A DNA stretch of 42,500 nucleotides from Prorocentrum cordatum. Its lineage: Eukaryota; Sar; Dinophyceae; Prorocentrales; Prorocentraceae. The DNA lies in the NCBI GenBank assembly GCA_963575745.1, contig CAUYUJ010007189.1, forward strand, positions 1 to 42,500, in the 5' to 3' direction. The translations under genes and the position numbers were made by a program. Below, piece after piece: positions 10,408-20,655 of this stretch. How positions within the stretch are numbered: position 1 is the first letter of the stretch; each line of letters opens with the position of its first letter. The notes under the pieces are model-generated. The model was not told the DNA's origin and searched no databases. It saw only the letters and a list, made by a program, of their open reading frames with translations.

Positions 10408-10657
10408 CCTCCTCTGCGTCCTCCTCCTCCTCCTCCTCCTCCTCCTCCTCCTCCTCCTCCTCCTCCTCCTCCTCCTGGTCCTCCTCCTCCTCGTCCTTCT
10501 CCTCTTCCGCCTCCTTCTCTTCCGCCTCCTCCTCCTCCTCCTGCTGCTGCTGCTACCTCCTGCTACGCCTGCTGCTCCTCATCATGATCCTCCTCCACCT
10601 TCTGCTTCGCCTCCTCCTCCTCCTCCTCCTCTTCCTCCTCCCCCCCCTCCACCTCGG
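10408..10657. repeat. (CTC)n tract
   Basis: 250 bp of CTC/TCC with a short CTG run near 10542 and a CATCATGATCCTC interruption. All frames open, poly-Ser/Pro/Leu. Confidence 0.97.
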
Positions 10658-10659
10658 TC

Positions 10660-10930
10660 GGGGGCCCCAGACATCCGACGTCGTGATGCTGTCATAGCGT
10701 GGCTCCCATACGAACCGGACTTCTTCCAGGGGACTGGCTTGATTCATCCTGAGCAGTTCTGTTGACGGCCCCGGGGCCGCAATGAGGGCCTCCAGAGGCC
10801 GACAATTGCCCCAAGCCGCCCGCCGCGAGTGCCTCACGGCGCGAGGATCTCAGGGCACCGGGGTTCAAAGGCGACCCACGGGACCTTCTCCGGGTTGCGT
10901 TCCGACCGGGACTCCGAGGCGGCTCCAGCC
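10660..10930 (+). repeat. Dispersed repeat family A, plus-strand copy
   Basis: Starts with GGCCCCAGACATCCGACGTCGTGA (about 10663-10686) and continues to TTGACGGCCCCGGGGCCGCAATGAGGGCCTCC-AGGCCGACAATTGCCCC (10763-10815). The start is shared with 27718-27740 and, in reverse, with 13590-13605. It follows a CTC tract, as do other copies. Coding potential not supported. Confidence 0.75.
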
Positions 10931-11260
10931 GTGGCGACGAAGAGGCCGCCCGGAGCCCAACCAACGGCGGAATGACAAAAATCAAGAGGACGAAAAAAAA
11001 TGAGAAGTCGGACGCGCCGAAGAGCTGGTCAATGATTGGCGCGCCCAGGAAGAGTATGGAATAAGGACAAGCAATCCCCAAACACCAAGTTCTGTCCGAC
11101 TCCGACAGCAAGCGCTGCTGGGCAGGCGACCGTTGGCATCAGATGGACAACAGCCGCGGCGACACCGACAGCGACTCCTGCTCAGAACTGGACAGGAACA
11201 GCCATCGTTCTTCCTACCCATTCTTTCCGTACGCAGTCTGGCCGTCGCGAAACGGCGCGA
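10931..11260. other. Unassigned sequence
   Basis: No domain or repeat recognised. Open frames on both strands are short and overlap. Confidence 0.4.
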
Positions 11261-11261
11261 G

Positions 11262-11345
11262 AGCCCCAGACATCCGGCGCTCAGACTTGTTCCATGCGTC
11301 GGCCCTCAGAGGTCTGGACAACTTCGCGGGCGATGGCGTCCTGCG
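11262..11345 (+). repeat. Dispersed repeat family A, short diverged copy
   Basis: GAGCCCCAGACATCCGGCG...GACTTGTTC...CCCTCAGAGGTCTGGACAACTTC parallels the start of the copies at 10660 and 27715, but is truncated. Confidence 0.6.
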
Positions 11346-11404
11346 GAAGGAGAGGGGAGCGGACGCGGGCCCCGGGGGCCAGGGGCCCAGGGGGGGGCTG
11401 TGGC

Positions 11405-11570
11405 CGAGCCCGCGGCCAACGTGGCGGTGGAGCTCGTGGCCGTCCGCGTCGCCGACGTCGAGCTCGACGACGACGTGTTGGTCTCCGTGTGGTTGGGGCC
11501 GTCGGTCAGCGTGGTGGAGCTGAGGGTGGTCTCGGTCAGCGAGGCGGAGCTGGTGGCGGACGAAGGGGGG
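11405..11570 (+). repeat. Degenerate GTGG(A/C)GCTCGTGG repeat with Val-rich frame
   Basis: Imperfect 9- to 15-bp repetition of GTCG/GTGG and GAGCT. One plus frame reads alternating Val and polar residues. The same architecture beside family A recurs elsewhere, so it is probably a minisatellite within a composite repeat rather than an exon. Confidence 0.5.
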
Positions 11571-11950
11571 AGATGAGAGGGAGAGGAGGAACAGGAGGAG
11601 GAATAAGAATAATCATGATAACACAAAGAAGAAACATATCGATAATAGTTAGAATACAAAAAACACTGAGAAGAACGGAGGAAAGCGAAGGAAACGGAGA
11701 GAGGAGAGAGGAGAAGCACGTTGGCCGCGCTCGCGCCATATCTGGAATCCTACCACTCATAACGATGACGCCCGATTGCCCTGATACTCCTGTCCGCCGA
11801 CGGGTGTCCCAGCGGACCCGGCTCCCCAAAATGATTATATCGTGTGACGCGCGATCAGAGGGGGGAGGTAGACGAGGAGGAGGAGGACGAGGAGGAGGAG
11901 GAGGAGGAGGAGGGGGACGACGAGGAGGAGGAGGATGAGGAGAAGGAGGT
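11571..11950. repeat. Purine-rich and GGA tracts with intervening A-rich sequence
   Basis: 11571-11610 and 11859-11950 are GGA-rich. Between them lies A-rich sequence with no recognised gene. Confidence 0.8.
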
Positions 11951-12144
11951 CGGTGGTGGATGAACAAGCGCATAAGCAGGAGGAGAAAGATTCAGTTAGG
12001 AGAACCCCTGTGGGAACAGACTCGCAAGTGAAAAAACGGCTGTGTGGTGACCCTCAGAAGGATTTGTCACCATGGCGGGAATGAGGAGCCGGCCAGGGTC
12101 GCGACGGGGCACCACCATTGGCTTACGCCTTGTCGGCCTGGGCT

Positions 12145-12690
12145 TCACAAGCCCGAATGCGATCCCATAGAGCTGCCACACGCTGCCCAACAAGGGAACA
12201 GGCGGGAGCTTGGATAAGGCCAAGGATGCAACGATTGTGGTAACAGTCTGGCACTTAGGCTTGGGAACTTGCCATGGTCTGTAGAATCAGTCACTTGCAT
12301 GACACTATTATTGGACCCTAGACCGCTGCTACACTTACGAAGAACCTCAATGCCTTTCTTGGACAGGGTACTGCAAGGCATGGCGAAGTTCCTAACGCTT
12401 CGCTGGGCCCAGCAACCACAACGACCACACACAGAAACTGAAGCTGGACTTCTTTCACCCGCCACGGGGAACCCTCGGATGGATTTCGTGGGAAGCGACT
12501 CCCACCAACAGGAGTCCCTGGGGCCGTACGAGGAGAGAGGAAACAAAACTCGGGGCTCCAGGGCAAACGAAGGCTCGCTATGAAGTGCCGACCTGAGCAG
12601 CGGCCAAACAATGTTTGCTGTGGGTGCCGAGGGGCCCCACCGTCCACTCACACCAGCCTGCGGGGGACCGCGCAGACCTCGCCCTCGCAA
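12145..12690 (-). pseudogene. Possible retroelement C-terminal fragment (Cys motif)
   Basis: An open frame of 181 codons whose middle reads VCGRCGCWAQRSVRNFAMPC (about 12429-12373), then STLSKKGIEVLRK. A spacing of Cys-x2-CG, an Arg/Leu stretch, a Cys about 15 residues later and a Gly-x-x-x-Leu segment resembles the zinc-finger-like C-terminus that I associate with dinoflagellate LINE-like ORFs, usually ending near a GLHP-type motif that I do not see here. The frame is otherwise of ordinary composition, unlike the repeat-derived frames nearby. The ATG at the right end is not supported as a real start. No RT domain is adjacent. Alternative: a chance ORF in unique sequence. Confidence 0.35.
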
Positions 12691-12889
12691 GAGGCTTGTT
12701 CACGCTTGGGGCGACATTGGTACAGGGGAAGGATAGCGGCAGCCAGTTAACAAACTTGAGAACAAAACGAACGTCGTTATCAGTTCTTTTAGCCACACTA
12801 GGATGGATCTCAGCGTGGAGCTCTTGTGTAAAGAAGGGGTGCGGTCAACACTCGACCCCTCCTATCAGGCCATCCCCTCTGGTCCCCCA
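12691..12889. other. Unassigned sequence
   Basis: No gene or repeat recognised. Confidence 0.4.
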
Positions 12890-12957
12890 TCCTCGACCTC
12901 CTCACCATCCTCCTCCTCCTCATCCTCCTCCTCCTCCTCCTCCTCCTCCTCATCCCT
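12890..12957. repeat. (CTC)n tract
   Basis: CCTCCTCCTCATCCTCCTCC, ending with CATCCCTCGC. Confidence 0.95.
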
Positions 12958-13307
12958 CGCCCGTTCCATCTAACCTTCATCCTCTGGAGAGACAGACGGG
13001 GGACAAGGGAAGGGGCGAGGGATGGCGGAGGAGGAATGAGCCAGAAGCACAGGGAAGGAGGGGAGCAGGGAGGACCGCGGAGGGAGGAGGAACCGAATCA
13101 GGCAGAGAAGGGGCGACGAACGGCGAATCGCGCAAACTCCAGTCCTTAAAGACAGACAGACTGACTGAGACAGGTGGACAGACAGACAGACAGACAGACA
13201 GACAGTCAGGCGGGCAAGCAACAGGCAGACATACGGACCGGACGGGCAGGCGGATGGTCACGGGGAGGAGAATGGGCAGCCTGGATAGACGCTCTGAGAA
13301 AGGGACG
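12958..13307. repeat. Purine-rich sequence and (CAGA)n tract
   Basis: Purine-rich to about 13100. A CAGA/GACA tetranucleotide run is clean at 13176-13206 and has degenerate units on both sides. Confidence 0.85.
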
Positions 13308-13620
13308 CCGCTGTCCTGGTGGGTGTGGTCGAGCTCAGCGTGACAGTGCTCGCGCTGGTCGTTGACCTGCTCCGGGGTACCCGTGACATCCTTGCGTCGT
13401 GATGCAATCGCGACGTAAGATGCTTGACAATTTCTGGCCTTCGGGGGCGCTTGTGGGCCCCCAGACCGTCAACAAAACGTCTCGGGATGAAGAGCCGGTT
13501 TCCAAGCAGCGGAAAAATAACGCCGTCGTCGGACGCGGAAAAAATCACGTCGTCGTGGAGCCTCGCTGTGGAAAAAAACACGCCGCCGTCGGATGTCTGG
13601 GGCTCGCGGGAGCCGCTCGG
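13308..13620 (-). repeat. Dispersed repeat family A, minus-strand copy
   Basis: 13308-13370 is a GTGGTCGAGCTCAGCGTGAC-type block. 13380-13620, read on the minus strand, contains GTTGACGGTCTGGGGGCCC...GCGCCCCCGAAGGCCAGAAATTGTC, matching 10763-10813. It also ends in CGGATGTCTGGGGC at 13590-13604, the complement of GCCCCAGACATCCG. A purine tract follows directly. Confidence 0.7.
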
Positions 13621-13684
13621 GGCCTCTCCGCCCCCACCCCGCGCAGCACCCCCGAGAGCGCGCCAGAGACTCGGGGGGACGCCG

Positions 13685-14310
13685 GGAGGAGGTGGTGGAG
13701 GAGGGGGAGGAGGAGGAGGAGGAGGAGGAGGAGGAGGAGGAGGAGGAGGAGCAGGAGGAGGAGGAGAAGGAAGAGGAGCAGAGGAGGACGCGGGGGAGGC
13801 GGAGGCGGGGAAGGAGAAGGGAGGAAGAAGGAGGAAGGAGGAGGAGGAGCGAGCAGCAGGAGGAGGAGGGGGAGGTGGAGGGAGGGGGAGGGGAGGAGGA
13901 GGAGGAGGGAGGAGGAGGAGGAGGAGGAGGAGGAGGAGGAGGAGGAGGAGGAGGAGGAGGAGGAGGGGAGGAGGGCAGGGAGGAGGAAGAGGAGGAGAGG
14001 GAGGGGAGGTGGAGGAGGAGGAGGAGGAGGAGGAGGAGGAGGAGAGGAGGAGGAGGAGGAGGAGGATCAGGACGAGGACGGAGGAGGAGGCGAGGGGAGG
14101 AGGAGGAGGATGAGGAGGAGGAGGAGGAGGACGAGGAGGAGGGGAAAGGGGGAGAAGGAGGAGGAGAAGGAAGAGAAGGAAGAGAAGGAGGAGGAGGAGG
14201 AGGCACAGGCACAGGAGGAGGAGGAGGAGGCACAGGAGGAGGAGGATGAGAAGAAGGAGGAGGAAGAGGAGAAGGAGGAGGGGGGGGCCGAGGATGAGGA
14301 GAAGGAGGAT
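13685..14310. repeat. Over 600-bp homopurine (GGA)n tract
   Basis: Almost uninterrupted GGA/GAG with GGC, GCA and GAC interruptions. All six frames are open (poly-Glu, poly-Arg, poly-Gly; Ser, Pro, Leu on the other strand). It is a mirror-symmetric purine tract able in principle to form triplex or G-quadruplex structures. Confidence 0.97.
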
Positions 14311-15166
14311 TGGGCCCGACCCGAGCAGACGCACTAAGATAGGCGCCATTACAACTGGCGCTGGACGCGAAGCTGCAGGAGTGCGCTCAAACGAAGAAGG
14401 ACGCGGTGACGGATCGCCTCGAAGGAGGCCGACAGGAGGGGCCGAAGATGGAGATGCTGATGAAAGCGATGAGGCGCCCGCGGGAGAGGAGGATCAAGGA
14501 ACTCGAGGGGCAGCCAGGGGGGCCAGCGCGAAGGCCGCCCCGAGGACGCCCCGAGGATCTCGAAGACGAGGGCCAGCAGGCCGCAGAGCAAGCGCAGCGA
14601 GAATCGGCGAAAGAACCAGAGAATTCCGACGTCGGCAGCGGCCGAGGAAGGAGCCCGAGCGCGGAAATGGCTGCGCCTGGGATTCGAGCAGGGGCGTGCA
14701 GCGGCGGAAGAGCTTGAAGCCCACGAGTGAAGGGAGAGGTCGCGAGCAGGGCGGGAGGCCTCGTGAGGGCGGTACAGGCCGAGGCTGTTCCGAAGCAGGA
14801 GCTGCTCAGATGGAACGAGTGGGTCTTAGGAAGGTCTTGGAGCTTATCCACTCAAAAATCGTGGGGGGATGGGTAGGGTTCGCATGTGGCCCCCTAACCA
14901 GGCGAGGCACAGGCCTAGGGACAGATCAAACACAGGAATCTCACATCTGGAGGCGCACGCTGGCGATCCATTACGGGGGACAAGTGGCAGGACGACAAAG
15001 AGAAACGCAGAGCGACAGATGCGGCAGCGATAAGCTTGATTCAGAAGAGTTGAAAAAAGTACGTCCTAGCATGTCGAACCCGAGCTCACTGACATCAGCG
15101 GCTGGAGAACCGACCAAAATTAGCGCAGCGACCCGACGACTAGGGAAGATGTATTGCAGGAGATAA
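14311..15166 (+). pseudogene. Open frame with a possible retroelement segment
   Basis: The frame emerges from the GGA tract and runs to TAA at about 15164-15166. From about 14810 it reads MERVGLRKVLELIHSK, IVGGWVGFACGPLTRRG and, later, a THIW-like segment (SHIW near 14950). This resembles the upstream domain of dinoflagellate LINE-like ORFs (a 'lI.sg.V.gvwlG.pC.sfsRAR' pattern with a later HIWG). The match is partial: the second half of the pattern is unclear and the Pro before Cys is Ala. The region before 14700 is Arg/Gly/Glu-rich. I cannot tell a decayed element from coincidence without a profile search. The ATG inside the repeat is not a credible start. Confidence 0.3.
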
Positions 15167-15380
15167 GATCTGGATTTCGCGAGCTTTTTTGTCGCGACGG
15201 AGAAGGTAGAGTCGAAACTGTTGCAAGTAGGCTGGATAGACGAACATCTAGGAGAGAAAACGGTCAATAATCATCAACTCTTGCATTAGACTTATGAATA
15301 CCAGGAGCTAGACCGCAAGATCTATGAATACCAGGAGCTAGACCGCGACAGCGCCGGAATGAAGAGGCGCTCCTGAATGC
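15167..15380 (+). repeat. Unassigned sequence with a 30-bp tandem duplication
   Basis: TATGAATACCAGGAGCTAGA plus CCGC occurs at 15293-15316 and again, identical, at 15323-15346. The rest is unassigned. Confidence 0.85.
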
Positions 15381-16417
15381 ATGGATGACGCAGGCGACAC
15401 CACCACCTCCATCCCCCTTCCCTCCTCCACCCTCATCCTCCTCCCCTCTCTCCTGGGAGAGGGACAGGATGAGGGAGGTGGTGGTGAGATTTACCTGTGT
15501 TCCCCGCACACCAAGCTCACAAGACTCAGAACGGAGCCCGAACACGAGGATAGACTTGGAAAGCCTGAGAGAACCCTGCAAACGAAACGCGGTTAGCATG
15601 GCCTTTTTGGCGGGAGACGAAAATGACCCCAGAGACCGTTTGGATAGAGGCATTCGTGTTCCCGGAAGCCTGCGCGAGGCATTCGACCGTGCAGCGCGAA
15701 GGGAAGGCGCAGGCCAAGCCGCATCTCTAAGGGCTCACGGCACCTCGCGCGGGGGAGTGGGCGCGAAGCGGCGTTCCACGCCCCCGCGGGGGTCCCATGG
15801 CCCCGCCCTGACGAAGATCCGCAGGTCGGCGATCAAGATCCACGGTGGGAGGGCAAACTAGCCGGAGGGCGCCTCCGACAGGACACGGTATTAGCCCAGG
15901 GAGGACCCTCGTAGTCGTGCCCGACGCGAAGCTGCGGCCAGTGCCTGTGGGGTGAGATGGCTCGGGGAACGTCGTGGCGGTCCCGTGGGCGAATCGCTCC
16001 ACATCGAGTTGCAGCCTGCAGCTGCTGATGCTCTGCGCAGCTGGGCTCTCACACGTCTAACACGGTCCAACGTTTGCCTCATCGTAGCATGTGAGCGTCT
16101 AGGGGGAATTGCCAGACGGTTTGTGGAACAACCATAAGCAAAAGCTGTTCGGGGAACGGAAGGTGCCAGCGTTGAAGAGATTGGGAGGAGTGCGAATGTG
16201 CGTCCAAATCGCACCATGCGCAACTCCGTGGATCGCAAGCTGGGATCGCCCCAAACTCCGCTACACACTAGAATTACGGGTGGCTGTGGTAAAAGAGAGA
16301 AGACATGGCGGCAATGGTGAAGATAGCGGCTGTCCTTTTCCCGTCACAGTACCGTATTCAGTACGCGGGTCCGCTGTAAGCCAAATGGCAGCGGGCGCGG
16401 GCGCTTCTAGTCGAGTG
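15381..16417. other. About 1 kb of low-repeat sequence, no recognised gene
   Basis: A short CCTCC stretch lies at 15400-15450. Open frames on both strands (129 codons minus at 15264-15653; 158 codons plus at 15385-15861; 125 codons minus at 15891-16268) overlap in conflicting frames. None shows a domain I recognise. Any one could be an exon, as genes in such genomes can be intron-split, but there is no positive evidence. Confidence 0.4.
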
Positions 16418-16550
16418 ACGAGGAAGAGGAGAAGGAGGAGGAGGAGGAAGAGGAGGAGGAGGTGAGGATTAGGGAGCCCGTGGAGACCAGGACGGGGAAG
16501 AGGAGGGGAAGGAGGAGGAAGGGGAGGAGGAGGGGAAGAGGATGGGGAGA
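16418..16550. repeat. GGA/GGAAGG purine tracts
   Basis: Two purine blocks (16418-16470 and 16487-16550) separated by a short mixed segment. Confidence 0.92.
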
Positions 16551-16726
16551 TTCTTCGCCACGGCCGGATCCGCCTCGAAATCCTGGTCAGAACGCACCCC
16601 AGACAGGTCCGATGGTCGACTTGTGACCCTGGGACCCTGACATCCTCGTGCCATGAAGAAAACACGAAGGGACTGTTTAGGCTCATTCTCGACCTCTTGG
16701 GGTCCCTCACCTGGCACGGATGCTTT

Positions 16727-16930
16727 TCGCCGGGGTCGGCTTTCGCCGGGCTTCGTTTCGCCCGGTTTCGTTTCGCCGGGCTTGCTTTCGCCGGGGCTGG
16801 CTTTCGCGCCGAGGTTGGCTTTCGCTGGGGTTGGCTTTCACCGGTGGTTGGCATCCGCTGGGGTTGGCTTTCGACGGGGTTGGCTTTCGCCAGGGTTGGC
16901 TTTCGCCAGGGTTGGCTTTGGCCGGGGATG
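16727..16930 (+). repeat. ~17-bp minisatellite (GGGGTTGGCTTTCGCC)
   Basis: About 12 imperfect units of GGGGTTGGCTTTCGCCA. Early units carry GGCTTCGTTTCGCC; late ones are closest to consensus. Frames read Gly-Phe-Arg-type repeats. Confidence 0.93.
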
Positions 16931-16959
16931 GGCGCGGGCTCCAATTGCGCGTCGGGTCG

Positions 16960-18163
16960 GGCAGGCGGACCCTAACCTGAAGGACGGGTCGGGTCGGGTC
17001 GGCGGACTCTAACGGGCGGGTCGCGTTGGGCGGGCGGGGCACTAAAGTGTGAAGCGCGTTCGAGTGAGCACGCGTGAACCCCGACGGGCGGGTCGGGTCG
17101 GGGTGGGCGGACCCTCACGGGCGGAACGGATCAGGTCGGGTCGGGCGGGCCCCAACGGGCGGGTCGGGTCAGGCGGGCGGGACACTGGAGTGTGGGTCAC
17201 GCACGCGTGAACCCTAACGGGCGGGCCTGGTCGGGCAGGCGGACCCTGACGGGCGGGACGGGTCGGGTCGGGTCTGGCGGACCTAACGGGCGGGTTGGGT
17301 CGGGCGGGCGGGACACTAAAGTGTGAGGCACGCCGCAGCGAGCACGCGTGAACTCTAACGGGCGGGTCGGGTCGGGCAGGCGGACCCTGACAGGCAGCGG
17401 GATGGGTCGGGTCAGGTCGGGGGGACCCGAACGGGCGGGTCGGGTCGGACAGGCGGGACACGAAAGTGTGGGGCGCGCCGGAGCGAGCACGCGTGAACCC
17501 TGACGGGCGGGTCGGGTCGGGCGGGCGGACCCGGGTCGGGCGGACCCTAACGGGCGGGTCGGGTCAGGCGGGCGGGACACTAAAGCGTGGTTCGCTCTCG
17601 AGTGAACACGCGTGAACCCTGACGAGCGTCGGGTCGGGCTGGCGGACCCTAACGGGCGGGTCGGGTCGGGTCGGGTCGGGCGGACCCTAACGGGCGGGTC
17701 GGGTCGGGCGGGCGGGACATTAAAATGTGGGTCACGCACGCGTGAACCCTAACGGGCGGGCCGGGTCGGGCAGGCGGACCCTAACGGGCGGGACGGGTCG
17801 GGTCGGGTCGGGCGGAACCTAACGGGCGGGTCGAGTCGGGCAGGCGAGACACTAAAGTGGGAGCGAGCACGCGTGAACCCTAACGGGCGGGTCGGGTCGG
17901 GCAGGCGGACCTGGACGGGCGGGCGGGTCGGGTCGGGTCGGGTCGGGCGGACCCTAACGGGCGGGTGGGGTCGGGCGGGCGGGACACCAAAGCGTGAGGC
18001 ACGCCGGAGCGAGCACGCGTGAACCCTAACTGGCGGGTCGGGTCGGGCGAGAGGACCCTAACGGGCGGGGCGGGGCGGGTCGGGTCGGGCAGACCCTGAC
18101 GGGCGGGTTGGGCCAGGCGGGCGGGATACTAAAGTGTGGGGCAAACTCGAGTGAGCACGCGTC
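16960..18163 (+). repeat. ~119-146-bp macrosatellite built of ACGGGCGGGTCGGGTCGGG
   Basis: The landmark GCACGCGTGAACCC recurs at 17068, 17201, 17342, 17487, 17606, 17736, 17867, 18013 and (broken) 18155, giving intervals of 119 to 146 bp. Each unit has two or three copies of CCTAACGGGCGGGTCGGGTC, then GGCGGGACACTAAAGTGTG, then the landmark. Length variation comes from the number of internal GGGTC steps. Related sequence recurs at about 36935-37010 and 42275-42360. Pro/Arg/Ser-rich frames on the minus strand are translations of the repeat. Confidence 0.95.
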
Positions 18164-18344
18164 TGGCTTTGCCAGGGGGGCACGTAGCACTGACTGACCC
18201 TGGGCCTCAGGGGGGCCTGAGCAAGGGCGGTGTGGATGTGTAGGTCAGACCGTCTGGGCAGAAGGCGGGGGGGCATACTTCCAGTGCTGCTGCGGGAACG
18301 CAACGGAGCTCCAGCCAACCGGCCGCGGGCAAGTCCAATATGGA
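18164..18344. other. Unassigned spacer
   Basis: Between the macrosatellite and the CCAAGA-rich repeat. Nothing recognised. Confidence 0.4.
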
Positions 18345-19262
18345 CTCAGGACTGCCCAAGAGGCCCCAAGACGGCCCCAAGAGAGCACAAAGACGACCCA
18401 AGAGGCCTCCATGACGCCCAAGATGGGCTCTAAGACGGCCCTGGAGCACCCCAAGAGGGCCCCAAGTCGGCCCAGAGAGGCCCCCCAAACGGCTTCCGAC
18501 GGCGTCAGACGGCCCAGGAGCCCACCAAGATGGCCGAAGTTGGCTCGAAGCTGGCCCAAGACGGCCCAAGAGGCCTCCAAAAGGGCCTCCAGGAAGGCCA
18601 GAAAAGGCCAAAAACATAGATTTCCCTTAGGTTTTTGAAGGATTTTGACATTTGCTTCTTTTCGGTCATCCATAAGCCCGATACGGCCCAAGAGCCCCCA
18701 AAGATCGCCCAAAGATCGCCCAAGAGGCCTCCAAGATGGCCCCAGAACGGCCCAAGAGCCCCCAAGACGGCCCCAAGGGGCCCCAAGACGGCTCAGGAGG
18801 CATTTAAGACGCGCAAGATGGCCTCCAAGACGGCCCTGGAGCATTCCAAGAGGGCCCCAAGTCGGCCCAGAGGGGCCCCCCAAACGGCTTCCGACGGCGT
18901 CGGATGGGCCAGGAGCTCACCGAAACGGCCGAAGATGGCCCTAAGATGGCCCAAGACGGCCCAAGACGGCCCAAGAGGCTTCCAAGAGGGCCTCCAAGAA
19001 GGGCCGAGAAGGCCAAAATCATTTATTTCCCATGAGTTATTGAAGGATTGTGGCATTTGCTTGTCGTCGGCCTTCCGACAGCCCGAGACGGCCCAAGTGC
19101 CCCCAAAGATCGCCCAAGAGGCCCTAGACGGCCCCAAGAGGTCCCCAAGAAGGCCCAAGAGGCCTCCGAGACGCTCAAGATGGCCTACGGCCCAAGAGCC
19201 CTCCAAGACGTCCTCCAAGAAGGCCCGAAAGGGTCAAAATGGCCTCCAGACGGCCAAGATGA
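18345..19262 (+). repeat. ~395-bp tandem repeat of CCAAGACGGCCCAAGAGG-type sequence
   Basis: AAGACGGCCCTGGAGCA occurs at 18432 and 18827. From there the copies align through GGCCCCAAGTCGGCCC, CAAACGGCTTCCGACGGCGTC, a less repetitive AT-richer core (18618-18690 and 19013-19085, with TGAAGGATT and CATTTGCTT) and GCCCCCAAAGATCGCCCAAG. A third, partial copy decays to 19262. The 502-codon plus-strand frame (18635-20143) is Lys/Pro/Arg-rich and continues into the next purine tract, so I do not call it a gene. Confidence 0.9.
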
Positions 19263-19525
19263 CCTTCAAGATGCGCACATGTTCCCCGAAGGCTTTCCAC
19301 ACCGATTCGGGGAACACATGGTCCAATAGCTTGGCAGGTCTGGCCTCAACCTTCGGCCACATAGGCGCTTCCAAAAAGGCAGGGGGCGGCGGTGACTCGC
19401 CGCAGGCGTCTTCGATAGTGCGCGACCCGGCTCCCATGCAGTCACGACCCTCCCGTTGCACCCCGCAGCTTGCCAGCGTGCGCCGCCCTGCCTGCACATG
19501 GCCTCTGCGATGCCAGATGCATCCT
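19263..19525. other. Unassigned sequence
   Basis: No gene or repeat recognised. Confidence 0.4.
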
Positions 19526-19924
19526 CGGAGGAGGGGGGAGGGGCGGGGGGGGGAGGGGGAGGAGGGGGAGGAGGGGGGAGGAGGGGGAGGAGGAGGGGAG
19601 GAGGAGGAGGAGGAGGAGGAGGAGGAGGAGGAGGAGGAGGCGAGGAGAGGAGGAGGAGAGGAGGAGGAGGAGAGGAGGAGGCGGAGGAGGAGGAGGAGGG
19701 GGGAGGGGGAGGGTGGGGGGGAGGGGGAGGGGGAGGTGGAGAGGGGGAGTGGGAGGAGGGGGGGAGGGGGGGGAGGGGGGAGGGGGAGGGGGAGGGGGGA
19801 GGGGAGGGGGAGAGGGAGGGGAGGGGGGGGGGAGGGGGGGGGAGGGGTGAGGGGAGGGGAGGGGGAGGAGGAGGAGGGGAGGAGGAGGAGGAGGAGGAGG
19901 ATAGGAGGAGGAGGAGGAGGAGGA
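19526..19924. repeat. 400-bp GGA/GGGGA homopurine tract
   Basis: GGAGGA in the first and last parts, GGGGGAGGGGGAGGG in the middle (19700-19860). All frames open. Long Glu/Gly/Arg or Pro/Ser frames here are artefacts. Confidence 0.97.
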
Positions 19925-20655
19925 CCCTTGGAAAAACGCATGTTGCTCCCTGCTGGTTCCGGCCGAGGAAGGCCACGCAGGGGCCCAGGGGCACCCGGGA
20001 GGCTCCCCGAGAGAGGCCCGGGGGAGTCCTCACGGGCCCGTGTTGCCGCCCGGTGCGACCGGCAGCGCGCCGAGGGGGGAAGCGAGAGGAGGCCGGCCTT
20101 CTCAGAAGGCGGCGGGGCTCGTCAGAGCCCTCCAGCCTTCTGAGAAGCCACCTGCGGCTTTGGAGAGGGCTCCGACTGGCGGCGGCCAGGGGGGGCTGGG
20201 GCTGAGCTGCATGGGCCCCGAGAAGATCTGTCGAAAGGGGGGGATGAGGGGCAAGCGGTGTCCAGACCCCTCCCGGGGTGCATCTGCGGTGCATCTGCGG
20301 GGCCCAACTCCAGCCGAGCGAAACTAGAGCGCCTCGAGCCACGCACCCCCCCTTCCTGCTGGCCGGAACCTGGGCTGGGACGCACAAGGACATCCCAGTA
20401 CTATGTGTCCTCCTCCGAGGCGTGCGTCCGACCCGAACATCTAGTCTGAAATAACCATCTTGTAGTATACCGCTTCCCGAGCGATACGGCCAGAAAGCGC
20501 CCCCCTCGACGCATGTAGTGTAAGACTTCTCGGTGCGCGCGGCGCCCCTGGCGGGGCGACGCACACATAGCATCAGCATGCTGGGGTGCCGCCGATGGGC
20601 CACCTCAGACCCCCAGCGGGCTCCAAGGCTCAAGAGCTCTCCGAGGCTTGACCGC
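19925..20655. other. 730 bp of GC-rich sequence, no recognised gene
   Basis: A duplicated GCATCTGCGG occurs near 20280-20302, and CCTTCTGAGAAG / CTTCTCAGAAGG complements lie at 20133-20144 and 20098-20109. Reverse-strand frames run in from the purine tract and are not supported. 20400-20560 is unique sequence of mixed composition. Confidence 0.45.

Noticed and set aside
13399-14349. Several 200-360-codon open frames rich in Glu, Arg, Gly or Pro/Ser/Leu
   Set aside because: All frames through a pure GGA tract are stop-free; this is repeat translation, not coding evidence.
18635-20143. 502-codon plus frame beginning with ordinary-looking residues (MKDFDICFFSV)
   Set aside because: The start lies in the AT-richer core of a 395-bp tandem repeat, and the rest is CCAAGA-repeat and GGA-tract translation.
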